Assembly: GCA_029168955.1 (NCBI GenBank)
Contig: JAPDOI010000980.1
Coordinates: 178,432 to 242,431 of the forward strand
Direction of reading: 5' to 3'
DNA from: Aplectana chamaeleonis
Lineage: Eukaryota > Nematoda > Chromadorea > Rhabditida > Cosmocercidae
DNA: 64,000 bases
Shown here: positions 11,540-25,045 of the stretch, piece after piece
How the letters are laid out: the number at the start of each line of letters is the position of its first letter
How positions within the stretch are numbered: the first letter of the stretch is position 1
Program-made: the position numbers and the translations under genes
The notes under the pieces: generated by a model
Databases searched by the model: none
Told to the model about the DNA's origin: nothing
What the model saw: the letters and a program-made list of their open reading frames with translations, nothing else

Positions 11540-11645
11540 GAGCCGCAGTGGCAAAACCGGGGAGCCACAGAGGCACTACGCCGAGCCGCAGCGGCACTAC
11601 CGCGGAGCTGCAGCGGCACTATCGCGGGGCCACCACGACATTGCC
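11540..11645 (-). repeat. GCAGCGGCACTA minisatellite, left arm
   Basis: About three copies of a 22-bp unit, GCCGCAGCGGCACTACCGCG with small changes, lie at the outer tip of the left arm of palindrome 2. The matching right-arm array (24915-25045) has about two more units, which accounts for the roughly 44-bp shift in the mirror register. Confidence 0.8.
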
Positions 11646-11877
11646 GATGTGACTCCGCGATAATGCCGCTTCGGTACTTGTAGAAGCCGAAGCCGCAGCG
11701 GCGATTTCTTTCATTTCCATGAGGTCCCACTACATATGTCTTATTTTTGTTCATCTGTCTTGAAAGGGAACTACTCCCTTGAATTAGAATTATTAGAATG
11801 TTGCCATAGGTATTGAAAAAAAGGAAAGAAAGTAGAGCGGCACATGTCAATAACCTTTGGGCCAATCTGAGGGATGA

Positions 11878-12000
11878 GGTTTTTTGCCGATTGCCAATTT
11901 GCCGTTTGCCGATTGCCATTTGACGTTTGCCGGCCGTTTTTGGGAATTTCTCGCCGATTGCCGTTTGCCGAAATCTCAAAATCGTTTGCCGCACATCCCT
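11878..12000 (+). repeat. TTTGCCG-type dispersed repeat, left arm
   Basis: Repeated TTTGCCGATTGCC words, with a mirror copy at 24546-24663 and a related fragment at 25800-25855. Repeats of this kind are common in nematode genomes, where some belong to non-autonomous Helitron-like families. No Helitron ends were identified here. Confidence 0.65.
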
Positions 12001-15000
12001 GGTGGGGGTTGTTTTGGGGCTGAACACGATTATAAAGTCCATTTCCAAGTTTTGAGAAGACCAATGTGCATTTGGAAGGTACAATAGGTACTGAATTTTG
12101 ACATTGAAACGCCTATAACTTTTTTTAGAGTGGTTTCAGGCAGCTGCGGTGAGCATAATCGGATTCTACGTCTAAAGCTGTTCTAGAAAAGTATATTTCA
12201 TCCGGACTGGCCAAACTGACTAATAGTAGTTCCTATTTAAAATTCCTTGTTGCTGTTTCCTCCTTCAATCCAAATGAATTGAGTTGGGGAATGAGCTCCC
12301 GCATTTCTTCTCCGTTCGGGAATATCATATGGGAATCTGATTATGAAAAGTTCGGTGATATGCTAGAGACTATTCAAGAGGAAATTGTCTGTTCTACAAA
12401 AGCAAGTTTTCTCTTCGAAACCATCAACTTTATCAGTTTTCGATCCATGAAGGGAATGGTAAAGAATTCAATTCTTTTAACTGACCCAAAATTCATTGAA
12501 TCTGATTCAAAAATCCAAATTCACTATTTTGCACAGCAGAAAATTAAGTTTTTAACTATTTAAAACATTGTGCAGAATTTTTCCAAAAATCAGTACGCTA
12601 TAAAGAGGAGAGCTAGTACCTTCAACCTCTAATGAAAAATTTTTGAGTATCAAAATTTCATCGTTACAACTCTGCTATGTTGTAAAATAAATAATTTTTT
12701 CGAGTAATCCATAGCATACCACCAAATTTTTCAGAATTCCATGTGAAATGTCCGATTTAATAGAACCGCGGGACACAAATTCGTTCAATTACAGTTCTCT
12801 TCGTTGTTTTCGACATCTGCTGCCACCTCTCTACCAATTCATCGTTGTCTTTCTGCGGAAAATTACTGAAGCAGGTGCCGCAAAGTGCGTGAGCCAGGCT
12901 CTGAGGCCGACGGCGCGGGGAAAGAAAAGTTCGGCATAGTGTCATAAACTGCTCGTAGAACTAGGTTTTCAACAAGTTCTATTTCAATGTTCTGCCCTCC
13001 ACTTCATCGACCTAAAAATCGAAAAAATTGTTTTTTTTTTCGGAAAGTAAACAACTACTTCAAATGTAGATCAAGTGACTTGTCAAAAATAGCTATAACA
13101 TGTCACCAAAATTTCTACAAATCATTGCAAAAATTCCGATCAGGAAATGCTGGGCGAAAAATTGAAATGAAACTAGAATGGAATTTTCGCAATGAATTTC
13201 AAGAATTTTCGAAAACTCCAAAAGCGAGCGGGCGACGGCAGAGATTTTTCGCGTGCCAGCTGCTTCTTGGTTATCTTTGGTCACTTTTCATTATTTCTCG
13301 GTTATTGCTCAGATATTTTTAGGCTATTTCCCGAAAAGCCGAGAAATAACTGAAAAACATTTACTCACTGTCCGTATTGTAGCTAAATTCCGCTCGGCAG
13401 TTGGCCACAGCTGGTGTTGCAGCGACAACCGGGTTCCGTAACTATTACGATTCGTCCCAGCACGATTGCCATGGTGCTGCCACAGCGGTTTTCCGCAACT
13501 ACGGATCGAAATTTGTTCCGATAAGGACAGTAGATATGCTATGGGGCATCCTAGATAACGAAGTTGAGCTCAACTTTTCACCGCACAAGTTTATAAACAC
13601 GCGATTTGGTAACGAATTCTCGATTATATAATCAAATGGAGAATGTTTGCACAGAGAATGGCTATAAAAACTTGAAACCCGTTGCACCCTTCCGACATAA
13701 GAACGAATTCGAAACCGTTGCACGTCCTTGAAATATTGTCAGTTCCTGACACGAGAATATGCAAAACAGAGCTTTCTCACTACTTTTATTTGTGGAATCA
13801 TTTGTTTCATAACCATTGATAAGAAAATTTCGATTACAAATCAAGGAAAGAATGTTGGCTCACAGCCGTCGGCTGCTCACACAATGGTGGGAAAATTTCC
13901 ACTTTCGGGAACCTCCCCACCAGTGTCTCAGTATGTTCAACTAGCGTATAAATGTCCTTCTTCATTCGTGTCAAGGCCACATGTATGCTCAACAAGGGCG
14001 GAGCGTCGTTAATTCGTTCTCTAAAACGGGTGACAAGAAATAACAACATATTTGTAGTCATATTTAGACGAAATAGCGCTAGTTTATGTAATCATCGCGA
14101 AATCGTTTTCTATTCGATTTAGTTACATTATGTGATTATTAACTATTCAACATTAAAATATGTATCCGAAAATTGAGCTTCCAAAACTCATGCTCAGTAT
14201 GCGTTACTCATACTGGTTGATGCCATAATGAGATCAAGTTCCATCGAGTTTCGCTGCCATTAAGCCAAGATACATTGGAAAATAGAACTCGCAAAAATGC
14301 TCCCTTGACAACATTCTGTCGAATTCTGAGCTTAATATGTACGAGCGTTGGATACTGAATTCGCCAAATCTGGCTAATGCTCCTCGTTAACACAAAAGAA
14401 GCTCGAATATAGTGCGAGCAGCAATTCAACATCACGTGGCTTTAACCTGCTCGCGACTGAAGTGGGAATGATAACGGTTCACAAATGCCGCTTCCAACAA
14501 AATTCATACCAGATGGTGTACTCATAACCACATTTTTGAATCTATGTCTGTGTAGATGCTGTGGAGTTCTCTGAACCGAGTTATGAGGTCGGATTCATCA
14601 TTGGGTTAGACCTGGGTTTGTCGATTTAGGTTGTGTTTAGCGCATGCACCAACGCGCTGATTCTGGCGCAGAACCCAACCCAAGCCTGCAAACCCAGGTT
14701 TAACGGAATGATGAATACGGCCTATGGCGGGCATCTTCAATGAGGCAAAGGTAGGCCTCGGTCATAGTGGGATGATCGGTGTAGCCAGCCCGGTCGATAA
14801 TCATGAAATACATGCATGAGGTGGGACGCAAAAAACACTCGAGGTGGCTGACCCGACCGATGTTCACATTATATAAGGTAAGAAATGAATGACATCCATG
14901 ATATCTTTTCACATATTTCATACATATTGACCGCGACAGTCACACCTGGGTACACAGGGTGTTTTTTGCAACTTCCGTCATCCATGTTTCTCATACGTAT

Positions 15001-15235
15001 CGACCGGGCTGACCACGGGGATTTTCGCAACCAACTCTGACAGGGGCCGTAAGGGTACCCATCAGAGAATTTTTAGGGTGCTTATAAAAAATGTTTCCGA
15101 CTTGGCTCAAAAATTTTCCCAGGGATCATTCGGGGTCCTGAACTGGATATCGTTCAGCACCCAAGAAAACCCCCGTGGGAAATTTGTTCACTCTGGGACA
15201 TTTACTAATTTAACGTATACTCACGGGAACTTATC

Positions 15236-15693
15236 TTAAAGGCAGCGTTCACGATGATAATCTTTGTTGACTTTCCACAGTGAAATGATAGGCGAGAAGG
15301 ATCCTAGGCTCCCAGTGTCGAAAGAAGGGTAGAAAACGAGCCAGGAGCGGCAAAATAACGGCTGCAAACAAGCGTTTTAATGCCCCAGACACGCCTGGTG
15401 CCCCAGATCCGCCCCCTCGAAATGAACAAATGAAGACACAGATTACAGGAATGATCAAGTCAAGGAAGTGCTGATAAGTGAGCTGATCCCTTCATTGCAC
15501 TGAAAGGTATCATCTATCTAGCGGTCAATTCCTCCACGCTCAAAAATCAAAAGGAAACAAGAGGGGGCCTATTTTTGCTCAAAAACGCGTCTTTCGTTTT
15601 CTTTTTCAAGCATGCCTTGCTGTATAGTGCACCAGACCTTCCGTAAACCGTGGAGATATCGGAAGTGAAATTTATCGTGAACACTGCCTTTAA
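15236..15693. mobile_element. TTAA-flanked inverted-repeat element (MITE), left arm
   Basis: A 450-bp element (15240-15689) has ends AGGCAGCGTTCACGATGATA and, inverted, AGGCAGTGTTCACGATAAA, flanked on both sides by TTAA (15236-15239 and 15690-15693). A TTAA target duplication is typical of the piggyBac and Kolobok groups. No transposase frame is present, so it is non-autonomous. The copy is also in the other arm, so it was inserted before the arms were duplicated. Confidence 0.82.
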
Positions 15694-16159
15694 TCTATCA
15701 AAAATCAATCAATGAAACTTAAACTCAATTTTAGAACTTCAAATCATCTTTACAGGGAAGTTTCGAGGCAAATGTATCGTTGCGTTTTGGAAATCATCAA
15801 AAGTCGCATTTTCCCCGAAAATTTCCTCCTGTGAGTCTTCGTGCGGAACATGTCGAAATTGCCCGAGAATCGACCTTTCGACCTCAATTTCGTGTTCAGG
15901 ATCCCAGATAAGCCCCACAAAAGTTTTCGAGCTAAATTCGAAACAATTATCCTGAACACCGTAAAAATTGCCTGGTTGGTGGATGTGCCCCTACCTTAGC
16001 GCCCGACTGAGAAAGCCCGCTAAACTCGGTTGAGAAACTCCGCAACAGATATCTACAAACATAGAATTGAGCACGTATTGGAAGCACGTCAGGTGCTATG
16101 AACGTCGTTAAAAACGGCGTTTGTGGCCACTGGATGATCCCTTGTGAGACGAACATCTT

Positions 16160-16410
16160 AAGCGTCGCCTATAAACAGTTAACGCGCAACTCACCGCTGG
16201 TATTCAACGCATTACGGACATCCAACCAATGACATTGGTAAGTTGTCCGTATATGCTGGCCGCAGGCTGCTCGCGACTCGGTTCGACATCTTGCGCGCCG
16301 GTAACGAGCAGCTAACCAGTAACTAACCGCCGGTATTCCAGCGCGTAATCGACATCTAACCAATGACATTCGTTAGTTGTCCGCAAATGCTGGCAGCAAG
16401 CTGTTGAAAA
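16160..16410 (-). repeat. Internally repeated block (GCTGGC...CAGCTTG), left arm
   Basis: Two diverged copies of a unit of about 120 bp contain GTCCGTATATGCTGGC or GTCCGCAAATGCTGGC, followed by a basic-looking frame. Mirrored at 20130-20370. Words such as GCTCGCAAGCTG also occur at 29600-29635, so the unit is dispersed. Confidence 0.55.
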
Positions 16411-16654
16411 ACTTCAGAGAAGTGGGGCGGCGCGCCGCGCCGCTAAGATGTATAATCGAGCTTCGTCGAATTGACGCGGCGACGTCGCAGAATCAGGCTA
16501 AACAAAGTCTGGGGTAGCTCTGACATAACACAGCACCAATGATAACTAGTGATTTCTTCTGCAAAAAAAACAGGACCTCGAAAAACTTTTAGCGATGAAT
16601 CAGAGGAGCAAAAATTGAGAGTGTTTATAAAATAACAGCAAAAAGAGCATATGA

Positions 16655-16835
16655 TTTTGATGCGAATCGCAAGCGGCCGCCGTGCCGCCTGCTCTTCCCG
16701 GGCGGCGCGGCAGCGCCCAGGCGGCGGCCGAGTGCGGCGCCGTTGGAGGATTTCGAGCAAAAAACACAAAGTGCCCTGCTGCGCAGCCAGGCGGCGCCGC
16801 TTGATCGATATGGCTGTATTGCATTTCGCCGCGGC
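16655..16835. other. GC-rich block in palindrome 2, left arm
   Basis: About 180 bases dominated by GGCGGCGC and CGGCCGCC words sit inside A+T-rich flanks. The mirror copy is at 19700-19880. The arginine/alanine-rich frames through it reflect composition and are not taken as genes. It could form strong secondary structure. Confidence 0.7.
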
Positions 16836-17314
16836 GGAAGTACTAGCAACCCATAACACGACTCCCGAGTTGACATTTTTCGTAGTTCAAAGAACCACTT
16901 ACCCTCTATAAAATGTTGCAATTCACATCATTCGATGCGCGAGCGACGCGACGCCTCATCCTCCGTCTGCCCTCCACTCCCTCACTGTCTCTAACCTCCG
17001 CTCTGCACCAGCATGCTTGAGGACCATGTGAATTTCAATGTTTTATAGCCTGTACGTCCAGGTACTTTTGATGCATACTCTAATTTAACACTCTCTTAAT
17101 AATACTTGAGCTGCAATCTCTAACCTCAGAGATAGATACTTTCATAAATACTAATTAAGATATAGAGATAGATACACGTTTAAAACTTTATAAAAAGAAT
17201 CTTCATTGAATACAAGACTCACGGGAAAGGTACTCAGTGCATATTAAACCAATCACTCACATAGTACGGCCACAGAGTCGTAGCGACCAACAGCTCCAGC
17301 TCCTTCACCGCCCC

Positions 17315-17762
17315 ATGGGCGCCGCGGCGAAAAAAGGCAAAAGCTGCCCGGGAGATTCGACATCACTGTCTGAGGATCCTCGAAACAGCACGCTCTTGCA
17401 ATCAGCGTGCGCTTTGCGGACTGAACACGTTTGCGTAGATGAACTGTAGCTCTTCTGGTTTTCCTTCTTTAGTTCGCAAGCCGTTTGCGGAGCTGATACT
17501 CCTTTTTCGCTTCCTCCTTACAAGGGAAGTATACAAAGCGTAGGTCTGATCTGCCAAAACGACTAGTGTCGTTAGTATCTCTTGTGGCTCAATAGTAAAA
17601 CTGCGCAGTATCCCGCCCCGAGCTGCAGGTTCCAAGAAGTTACAAGCTTAAAAAGCTCATTTTTTGTGCTTTTTGTACCTTCCAAAAAGCGGGTTATTCT
17701 TCGAAAAATTCGGAAACGGACCTCATAAATGTGTTCAGCACCCAAAACCACCCCCCTGAGCA
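17315..17762. other. 448-bp segment present only in left arm
   Basis: In the left arm the CACCGCCCC at 17306-17314 is followed by 448 bases before the pairing with the right arm resumes at 17763. In the right arm the two flanks are directly joined near 19217. Part of the segment (17521-17645) recurs as a direct copy in the central spacer at 18391-18516. This is either an insertion on the left or a deletion on the right; no target duplication is visible. Confidence 0.8.
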
Positions 17763-18041
17763 AATTTTGGATGAACGCGACATTTTCCGTACTTTGTCCA
17801 GACTGACAGCGTTTTGGACTTGTACGGATTTTCGGTTGGGCGCTTATTTCTACTAATTGAGGGCTCTGGAAGCGTTTTAGAAAAATGTTCCAGATTTGAC
17901 TTGAAATTCTCCCAGGGGGTTTTTTGGGGCGCTGATAACGATTCTGTGATTTGTTAGTCGATTTTCAGAAGTTTTCGGCTCATTTCGTTTGAAGCTTCCC
18001 AACCGGGGAAAATTTGGAGGGAAAAACGCCACTTTCGAGCG

Positions 18042-18942
18042 GCGAAAAAACAGCGGGGAGATTCGAAATTTTCGTCTGAGTGGCTGTCCTCCAGCAGCGC
18101 CACCCAGCTGATGGCATTGATTGAGCAATCAGTTCCTTGCGATGGGGGGATGCACTCGTACACGAACAGCAAAAAGATGGGGGTTCTCGTCCACCCTAAG
18201 AAAACCATCAAAATTTGTTGCATATTACAGGGAAAAGTAGGACTTTTTCCGCAATTTTTTGGTGGTGGCAGCAACACTAAGCATCCGACTGAGTGTTCCA
18301 TAGCAAAAACTCGGCAACCCCAAATCTGCGCGAACATTGCCTTTAAGACACTTACAAAGACGTCTTCGTGAAGCGCAGTATGACTAACAAGGGAAGTATA
18401 AAAAGCGTAGGTCGGATCTGCGAAAACGACTAGTATGGTTAGTAGCTCTTCTGGCTCAATAGTAAAAATGCGCAGTATCCCGCCGCGAGCCGCAGGCTCA
18501 AAAAAGTTATTAGCATTTTTTAAGCCTGGCGAAAAGGTACCCATCAGGCATTTTTTTGGAGTTTCGAAAAATTTTCTCGGATTTAGCTCAAAAGTTGTAT
18601 GTAGGGGTAACCTAGGGTGGCGAACACGAATCTGGAGTCCATTTGTCGAAATTTTGAGGTTTACTGTAGGTTAGGGTAGGTAACATGTCATTTAGGGGTC
18701 AAAACCCACCTTAGTATTTTGAAAATCGACAAACGGACGTATAATTCGTATTCTCCATCCCGAATAACCCCCGTATACAAATTTTGAGTAAAATCTGAGA
18801 TTTTGACCAAACTACCGTATACCCACCGTAATCTACCGTAATCTGCGAAAAATCGATAAACGGACTCCAGATTCGTGTTTAGCACTCTAAATAACCCTCA
18901 GCAAATGATTTTGAGACATATCTATCGTAGAAATACGGGAAT
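18042..18942. repeat. Unpaired centre of palindrome 2, mosaic repeat family
   Basis: The centre is made of modules recurring through the window: CGAACACGAATCTGGAGTCC, CGACAAACGGAC and CCGTATACCCACCGTAATC types. Near relatives lie at 25870-26500 and 52880-53470. Within it, 18391-18516 is a direct copy of part of the left-arm-only segment (GGGAAGTATA..AAGCGTAGGTC and CAATAGTAAAA.TGCGCAGTA). Confidence 0.7.
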
Positions 18943-19699
18943 CTCGAAAGTGGCGTTTTTCCCTCCAAATTTTCCCCGGTTGGGAAGCTTCAAACGAAAT
19001 GAGCCGAAAACTTTTGAAAATCGACTAACAAATCACAGAATCGTTATCAGCGCCCCAAAAAACCCCCTGGGAGAATTTCAAGTCAAATCTGGAACATTTT
19101 TCTAAAACGCTTCCAGAGCCCTCAATTAGTAGAAATAAGCGCCCAACCGAAAATCCGTAGTCCAAAACGCTGTCAGTCTGGACAAAGTACGGAAAATGTC
19201 GCGTTCATCCAAAAATTGGGGCGGTGAAGGAGCTGGAGCTGTTGGTCGCTACGACTCTGTGGCCGTACTATGTGAGTGATTGGTTTAATATGCACTGAGT
19301 ACCTTTCCTGTGAGTCTTGTATTCAATGAAGATTCTTTTTATAAAGTTTTAAACGTGTATCTATCTCTATATCTTAATTAGTATTTATGAAAGTATCTAT
19401 CTCTGAGGTTAGAGATTGCAGCTCAAGTATTATTAAGAGAGTGTTAAATTAGAGTATGCATCAAAAGTACCTGGACGTACAGGCTATAAAACATCGAAAT
19501 TCACATTGTCCTCAAGCATGCTGGTGCAGAGCGGAGGTTAGAGACAGTGAGGGAGTGGAGGGCAGACGGAGGATGAGGCGTCGCGTCGCTCGCGCATCGA
19601 ATGATGTGAATTGCAACATTTTATAGAGGGTAAGTGGTTCTTTGAACTACGAAAAATGTCAACTCGGGAGTCGTGTTATGGGTTGCTAGTACTTCCGCC

Positions 19700-19880
19700 G
19701 CGGCGAGATGCAATACAGCCATATCGACCAAGCGGCGCCGCCTGGCTGCGCAGCAAGGCACTTTGTGTTTTTTGCTCGAAATCCTCCAACGGCGCCGTAC
19801 TCGGCCGCCGCCTGGGCGCTGCCGCGCCGCCCGGGAAGAGCAGGCGGCACGGCGGCCGCTTGCGATTCGCATCAAAATCA
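19700..19880. other. GC-rich block in palindrome 2, right arm
   Basis: Mirror copy of the GGCGGCGC-rich block at 16655-16835, differing by a few bases. The same caution applies about compositional open frames. Confidence 0.7.
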
Positions 19881-20841
19881 TATGCTCTTTTTGCTGTTAT
19901 TTTATAAACACTCTCAATTTTTGCTCCTCTGATTCATCGCTAAAAGTTTTTCGAGGTCCTGTTTTTTTAGCAGAAGAAATCACTAGTTATCATTGGTGCT
20001 GTTATGTCAGAGCTACCCCAGACTTTGTTTAGCCTGATTCTGCGACGTCGCCGCGTCAATTCGACGAAGCTCGATTATACATCTTAGCGGCGCGGCGCGC
20101 CGCCCCACTTCTCTGAAGTTTTTCAACAGCTTGCTGCCAGCATTTGCGGACAACTAACGAATGTCTTTGGTTAGATGTCGATTACGCGCTGGAATACCGG
20201 CGGTTAGTTACTGGTTAGCTGCTCGTTACCGGCGCGCAAGATGTCGAACCGAGTCGCGAGCAGCCTGCGGCCAGCATATACGGACAACTTACCAATGTCA
20301 TTGGTTGGATGTCCGTAATGCGTTGAATACCAGCGGTGAGTTGCGCGTTAACTGTTTATAGGCGACGCTTAAGATGTTCGTCTCACAAGGGATCATCCAG
20401 TGGCCACAAACGCCGTTTTTAACGACGTTCATAGCACCTGACGTGCTTCCAATACGTGCTCAATTCTATGTTTGTAGATATCTGTTGCGGAGTTTTCTCA
20501 ACCGAGTTTAGCGGGCTTTCTCAGTCGGGCGCTAAGGTAAGGGCACATCCACCAACCAGGCAATTTTTACGGTGTTCAGGATAATTGTTTCGAATTTAGC
20601 TCGAAAACTTTTTTGTGGGGCTTATCTGGGATCCTGAACACGAAATTGAGGTCGAAAGGTCGATTCTCGGGCAATTTCGACATGTTCCGCACGAAGACTC
20701 ACAGGAGGAAATTTTTGGGGGGAAAATGCGACTTTTGATGATTTCCAAAACGCAACGATACATTTGCCTCGAAACTTCCCTGTAAAGATGATTTGAAGTT
20801 CTAAAATTGAGTTTAAGTTTCATTGATTGATTTTTGATAGA

Positions 20842-21298
20842 TTAAAGGCAGTGTTCACGATAAATTTCACTTCCGATATCTCCACGGTTTACGGAAGGTC
20901 TGGTGCACTATACAGCAAGGCATGCTTGAAAAAGAAAACGAAAGACGCGTTTTTAAGCAAAAATAGGCCCCCTCTTGTTTCCTTTGATTTTTGAGCGTGG
21001 AGGAATTGACCGCTAGATAGATGATACCTTTCAGTGCAATGAAGGGATCAGCTCACTTATCAGCACTTCCTTGACTTGATCATTCCTGTAATCTGTGTCT
21101 TCATTTGTTCATTTCGAGGGGGCGGATCTGGGGCACCAGGCGTGTCTGGGGCATTAAAACGCTTGTTTGCAGCCGTTATTTTGCCGCTCCTGGCTCGTTT
21201 TCTACCCTTCTTTCGACACTGGGAGCCTAGGATCCTTCTCGCCTATCATTTCACTGTGGAAAGTCAACAAAGATTATCATCGTGAACGCTGCCTTTAA
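20842..21298. mobile_element. TTAA-flanked inverted-repeat element (MITE), right arm
   Basis: Mirror of the element at 15240-15689. It spans 20846-21294, with TTAA on both sides (20842-20845 and 21295-21298). Length and ends are preserved. Confidence 0.82.
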
Positions 21299-24200
21299 GA
21301 TAAGTTCCCGTGAGTATACGTTAAATTAGTAAATGTCCCAGAGTGAACAAATTTCCCACGGGGTTTTCTTGGGTGCTGAACGATATCCAGTTCAGGACCC
21401 CGAATGATCCCTGGGAAAATTTTTGAGCCAAGTCGGAAACATTTTTTATAAGCACCCTAAAAATTCTCTGATGGGTACCCTTACGGCCCCTGTCAGAGTT
21501 GGTTGCGAAAATCCCCGTGGTCAGCCCGGTCGATACGTATGAGAAACATGGATGACGGAAGTTGCAAAAAACAGCCTGTGTGCCGAGGTGTGACTGTCGC
21601 GGTCAATGTGTGTGAAATATGTGAAAAGATATCATGGATGTCATTCATTTCTTACCTTATATAATGTGAACATCGGTCGGCTCAGGCACCTCGAGTGTTT
21701 TTTGGGTCCCACCTCATGCACGTATTTTATGATTATCGACCGGGCTGGCTACACCGATCATCCCACTATGACCGAGGCCTACCTTTGCCTCATTGAAGAT
21801 GCCCGCCATAGGCCGTATTCATCATTCCGTTAAACCTGGGTTTGCAGGCTTGGGTTGGGTTCTGCGCCAGAATCAGCGCGTTGGTGCATGCGCTAAACAC
21901 AACCTAAATCGACAAACCCAGGTCTAACCCAATGATGAATCCGACCTCATAACTCGGTTCAGAGACCGGGCTGGCTACACCGACCACAGCATCTACACAG
22001 ACATAGATTCAAAAATGTGGTTATGAGTACACCATCTGGTATGAATTTTGTTGGAAGCGGCATTTGTGAACCGTTATCATTCCCACTTCAGTCGCGAGCA
22101 GGTTAAAGCCACGTGATGTTGAATTGCTGCTCGCACTATATTCGAGCTTCTTTTGTGTTAACGAGGAGCATTAGCCAGATTTGGCGAATTCAGTATCCAA
22201 CGCTCGTACATATTAAGCTCAGAATTCGACAGAATGTTGTCAAAGGAGCATTTTTGCGAGTTCTATTTTCCAATGTATCTTGGCTTAATGGCAGCGAAAC
22301 TCGATGGAACTTGATCTCATTATGGCATCAACCAGTATGAGTAACGCATACTGAGCATGAGTTTTGGAAGCTCAATTTTCGGATACATATTTTAATGTTG
22401 AATAGTTAATAATCACATAATGTAACTAAATCGAATAGAAAACGATTTCGCGATGATTACATAAACTAGCGCTATTTCGTCTAAATATGACTACAAATAT
22501 GTTGTTATTTCTTGTCACCCGTTTTAGAAAACGAATTAACGACGCTCCGCCCTTGTTGAGCATACATGTGGCCTTGACACGAATGAAGAAGGACATTTAT
22601 ACGCTAGTTGAACATACTGAGACACTGGTGGGGAGGTTCCCGAAAGTGGAAATTTTCCCACCATTGTGTGAGCAGCCGACGGCTGTGAGCCAACATTCTT
22701 TCCTTGATTTGTAATCGAAATTTTTTTATCAATGGTTATGAAACAAATGATTCCACAAATAAAAGTAGTGAGAAAGCTCTGTTTTGCATATTCTCGTGTC
22801 AGGAACTGACAATATTTCAAGGACGTGCAACGGTTTCGAACTCGTTCTTATGTCGGAAGGGTGCAACGGGTTTTAAGTTTTTATAGCCATTCTCTGTGCA
22901 AACATTCTCCATTTGATTATATAATCGAGAATTCGTTACCAAATCGCGTGTTTATAAACTTGTGCGGTGAAAAGTTGAGCTCAACTTCGTTATCTAGGAC
23001 GCCCCATAGCATATCTACTGTCCTTATCGGAACAAATTCCGATCCGTAGTTGCGGAAAACCGCTGTGGCAGCACCATGGCAATCGTGCTGGGACGAATCG
23101 TAATAGTTACGGAACCCGGTTGTCGCTGCAACACCAGCTGTGGCCAACTGCCGAGCGGAATTTAGCTACAATACGGACAGTGAGTAAATGTTTTTCAGTT
23201 ATTTCTCGGCTTTTCGGGAAATAGCCTAAAAATATCTGAGCAATAACCGAGAAATAATGAAAAGTGACCAAAGATAACCAAGAAGCAGCTGGCACGCGAA
23301 AAATCTCTGCTGTCGCCGGCTCGCTTTTGGAGTTTTCGAAAATTCTTGAAATTCATTGCGAAAATTCCATTCTAGTTTCATTTCAATTTTTCGCCCAGCA
23401 TTTCCTGATCGGAATTTTTGCAATGATTTGTAGAAATTTTGGTGACATGTTATAGCTATTTTTGACAAGTCACTTGATCTACATTTGAAGTAGTTGTTTA
23501 CTTTCCGAAAAAAAAAACAATTTTTTCGATTTTTAGGTCGATGAAGTGGAGGGCAGAACATTGAAATAGAACTTGTTGAAAACCTAGTTCTACGAGCAGT
23601 TTATGACACTATGCCGAACTTTTCTTTCCCCGCGCCGTCGCTCTCAAAGCCTGGCTCACGCACTTTGCGGCACCTGCTTCAGTAATTTTCCGCAGGAAGA
23701 CAACGATGAATCGGTAGAGAGGTGGCAGCAGATGTCAAAAACAACGAAGAGTAATTGTAATCGAACGAATTTGTGTGCCGCGGTTCTAATAAATCGGGCA
23801 TTTTACATGGAATCCTGATAATGTTGGTGGTATGCTATGGATTACTCGAAAAATTATTCGTTTTACAACATAGCAGTTTTAATAATGAAATTTTGGTAAT
23901 CAAAAATTTTTCATTAGAGGTTGAAGGTACTAGCTCTCCTCTTTATAGCGTACTGATTTTGGAAAAATTCTGCACAATGTTTTAAATAGTTAAAAACTTA
24001 ATTTTCTGCTGTGCAAAATAGTGAATTTGGATTTTTGAATCAGATTCAATGAATTTTGGGTCAGTTAAAAGAATTGAATTCTTTACCATTCCCTTCATGG
24101 ATCGAAAACTGATAAAGTTGATGGTTTCGAAGAGAAAACTTGCTTTTTTGTAGAACAGACAATTTCCTCTTGAATAGTCTCTAGCATATCACCGAACTTT

Positions 24201-24545
24201 TCATAATCAGATTCCCATATGATATTCCCGAACGGAGAAGAAATGCGGGAGCTCATTCCCCAACTCAATTCATTTGGATTGAAGGAGGAAACAGCAACAA
24301 GGAATTTTAAATAGGAACTACTATTAGTCAGTTTGGCCAGTCCGGATGAAATATACTTTTCTAGAACAGCTTTAGACGTAGAATCCGATTATGCTCACCG
24401 CAGCTGCCTGAAACCACTCTAAAAAAAGTTATAGGCGTTTCAATGTCAAAATTCAGTACCTATTGTACCTTCCAAATGCACATTGGTCTTCTCAAAACTT
24501 GGAAATGGACTTTATAATCGTGTTCAGCCCCAAAACAACCCCCAC

Positions 24546-24663
24546 CAGGGATGTGCGGCAAACGATTTTGAGATTTCGGCAAACGGCAATCGGCGAGAAA
24601 TTCCCAAAAACGGCCGGCAAACGTCAAATGGCAATCGGCAAACGGCAAATTGGCAATCGGCAA
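24546..24663 (-). repeat. TTTGCCG-type dispersed repeat, right arm
   Basis: Mirror of 11878-12000, with CGGCAAACGGCAAATTGGC-type words. Confidence 0.65.
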
Positions 24664-24914
24664 AAACCTCATCCCTCAGATTGGCCCAAAGGTCATTGGC
24701 AGGTGCGGCACTACTTCCTTTCCTTTTTTTCAATACCTATGGCAACATTCTAATAATTCTAATTCAAGGGAGTAGTTCCCTTTCAAGACAGATGAACAAA
24801 AATAAGACATATGTAGTGGGACCTCATGGAAATGAAAGAAATCGCCGCTGCGGCTTCGGCTTCTACAAGTACCGAAGCGGCATTATCGCGGAGTCACATC
24901 GGCAATGTCGTGGT

Positions 24915-25045
24915 GGCCCCGCGATAGTGCCGCTGCGGCTCGGGGGTAGTGCCGCTGCTGCTCCGCGGTGGTGCCGCTGCGGCTCCGCGGTAGTGCCGCT
25001 GCGGCTCGGCGTAGTGCCTCTGCGGCTCCCCGGTTTTGCCACTGC
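24915..25045 (+). repeat. GCAGCGGCACTA minisatellite, right arm
   Basis: About five copies of GCGGTAGTGCCGCTGCGGCTC, roughly two more than in the left arm. Confidence 0.8.

Noticed and set aside
13087..14435. Mirrored 60-110 residue frames in palindrome 2 as genes
   Set aside because: Present on both strands with no motif; mirrored only because the DNA is mirrored.
16600..16921. Arginine/alanine-rich frames in the GC-rich block of palindrome 2
   Set aside because: Open in several frames on both strands because of composition, with no recognisable domain.
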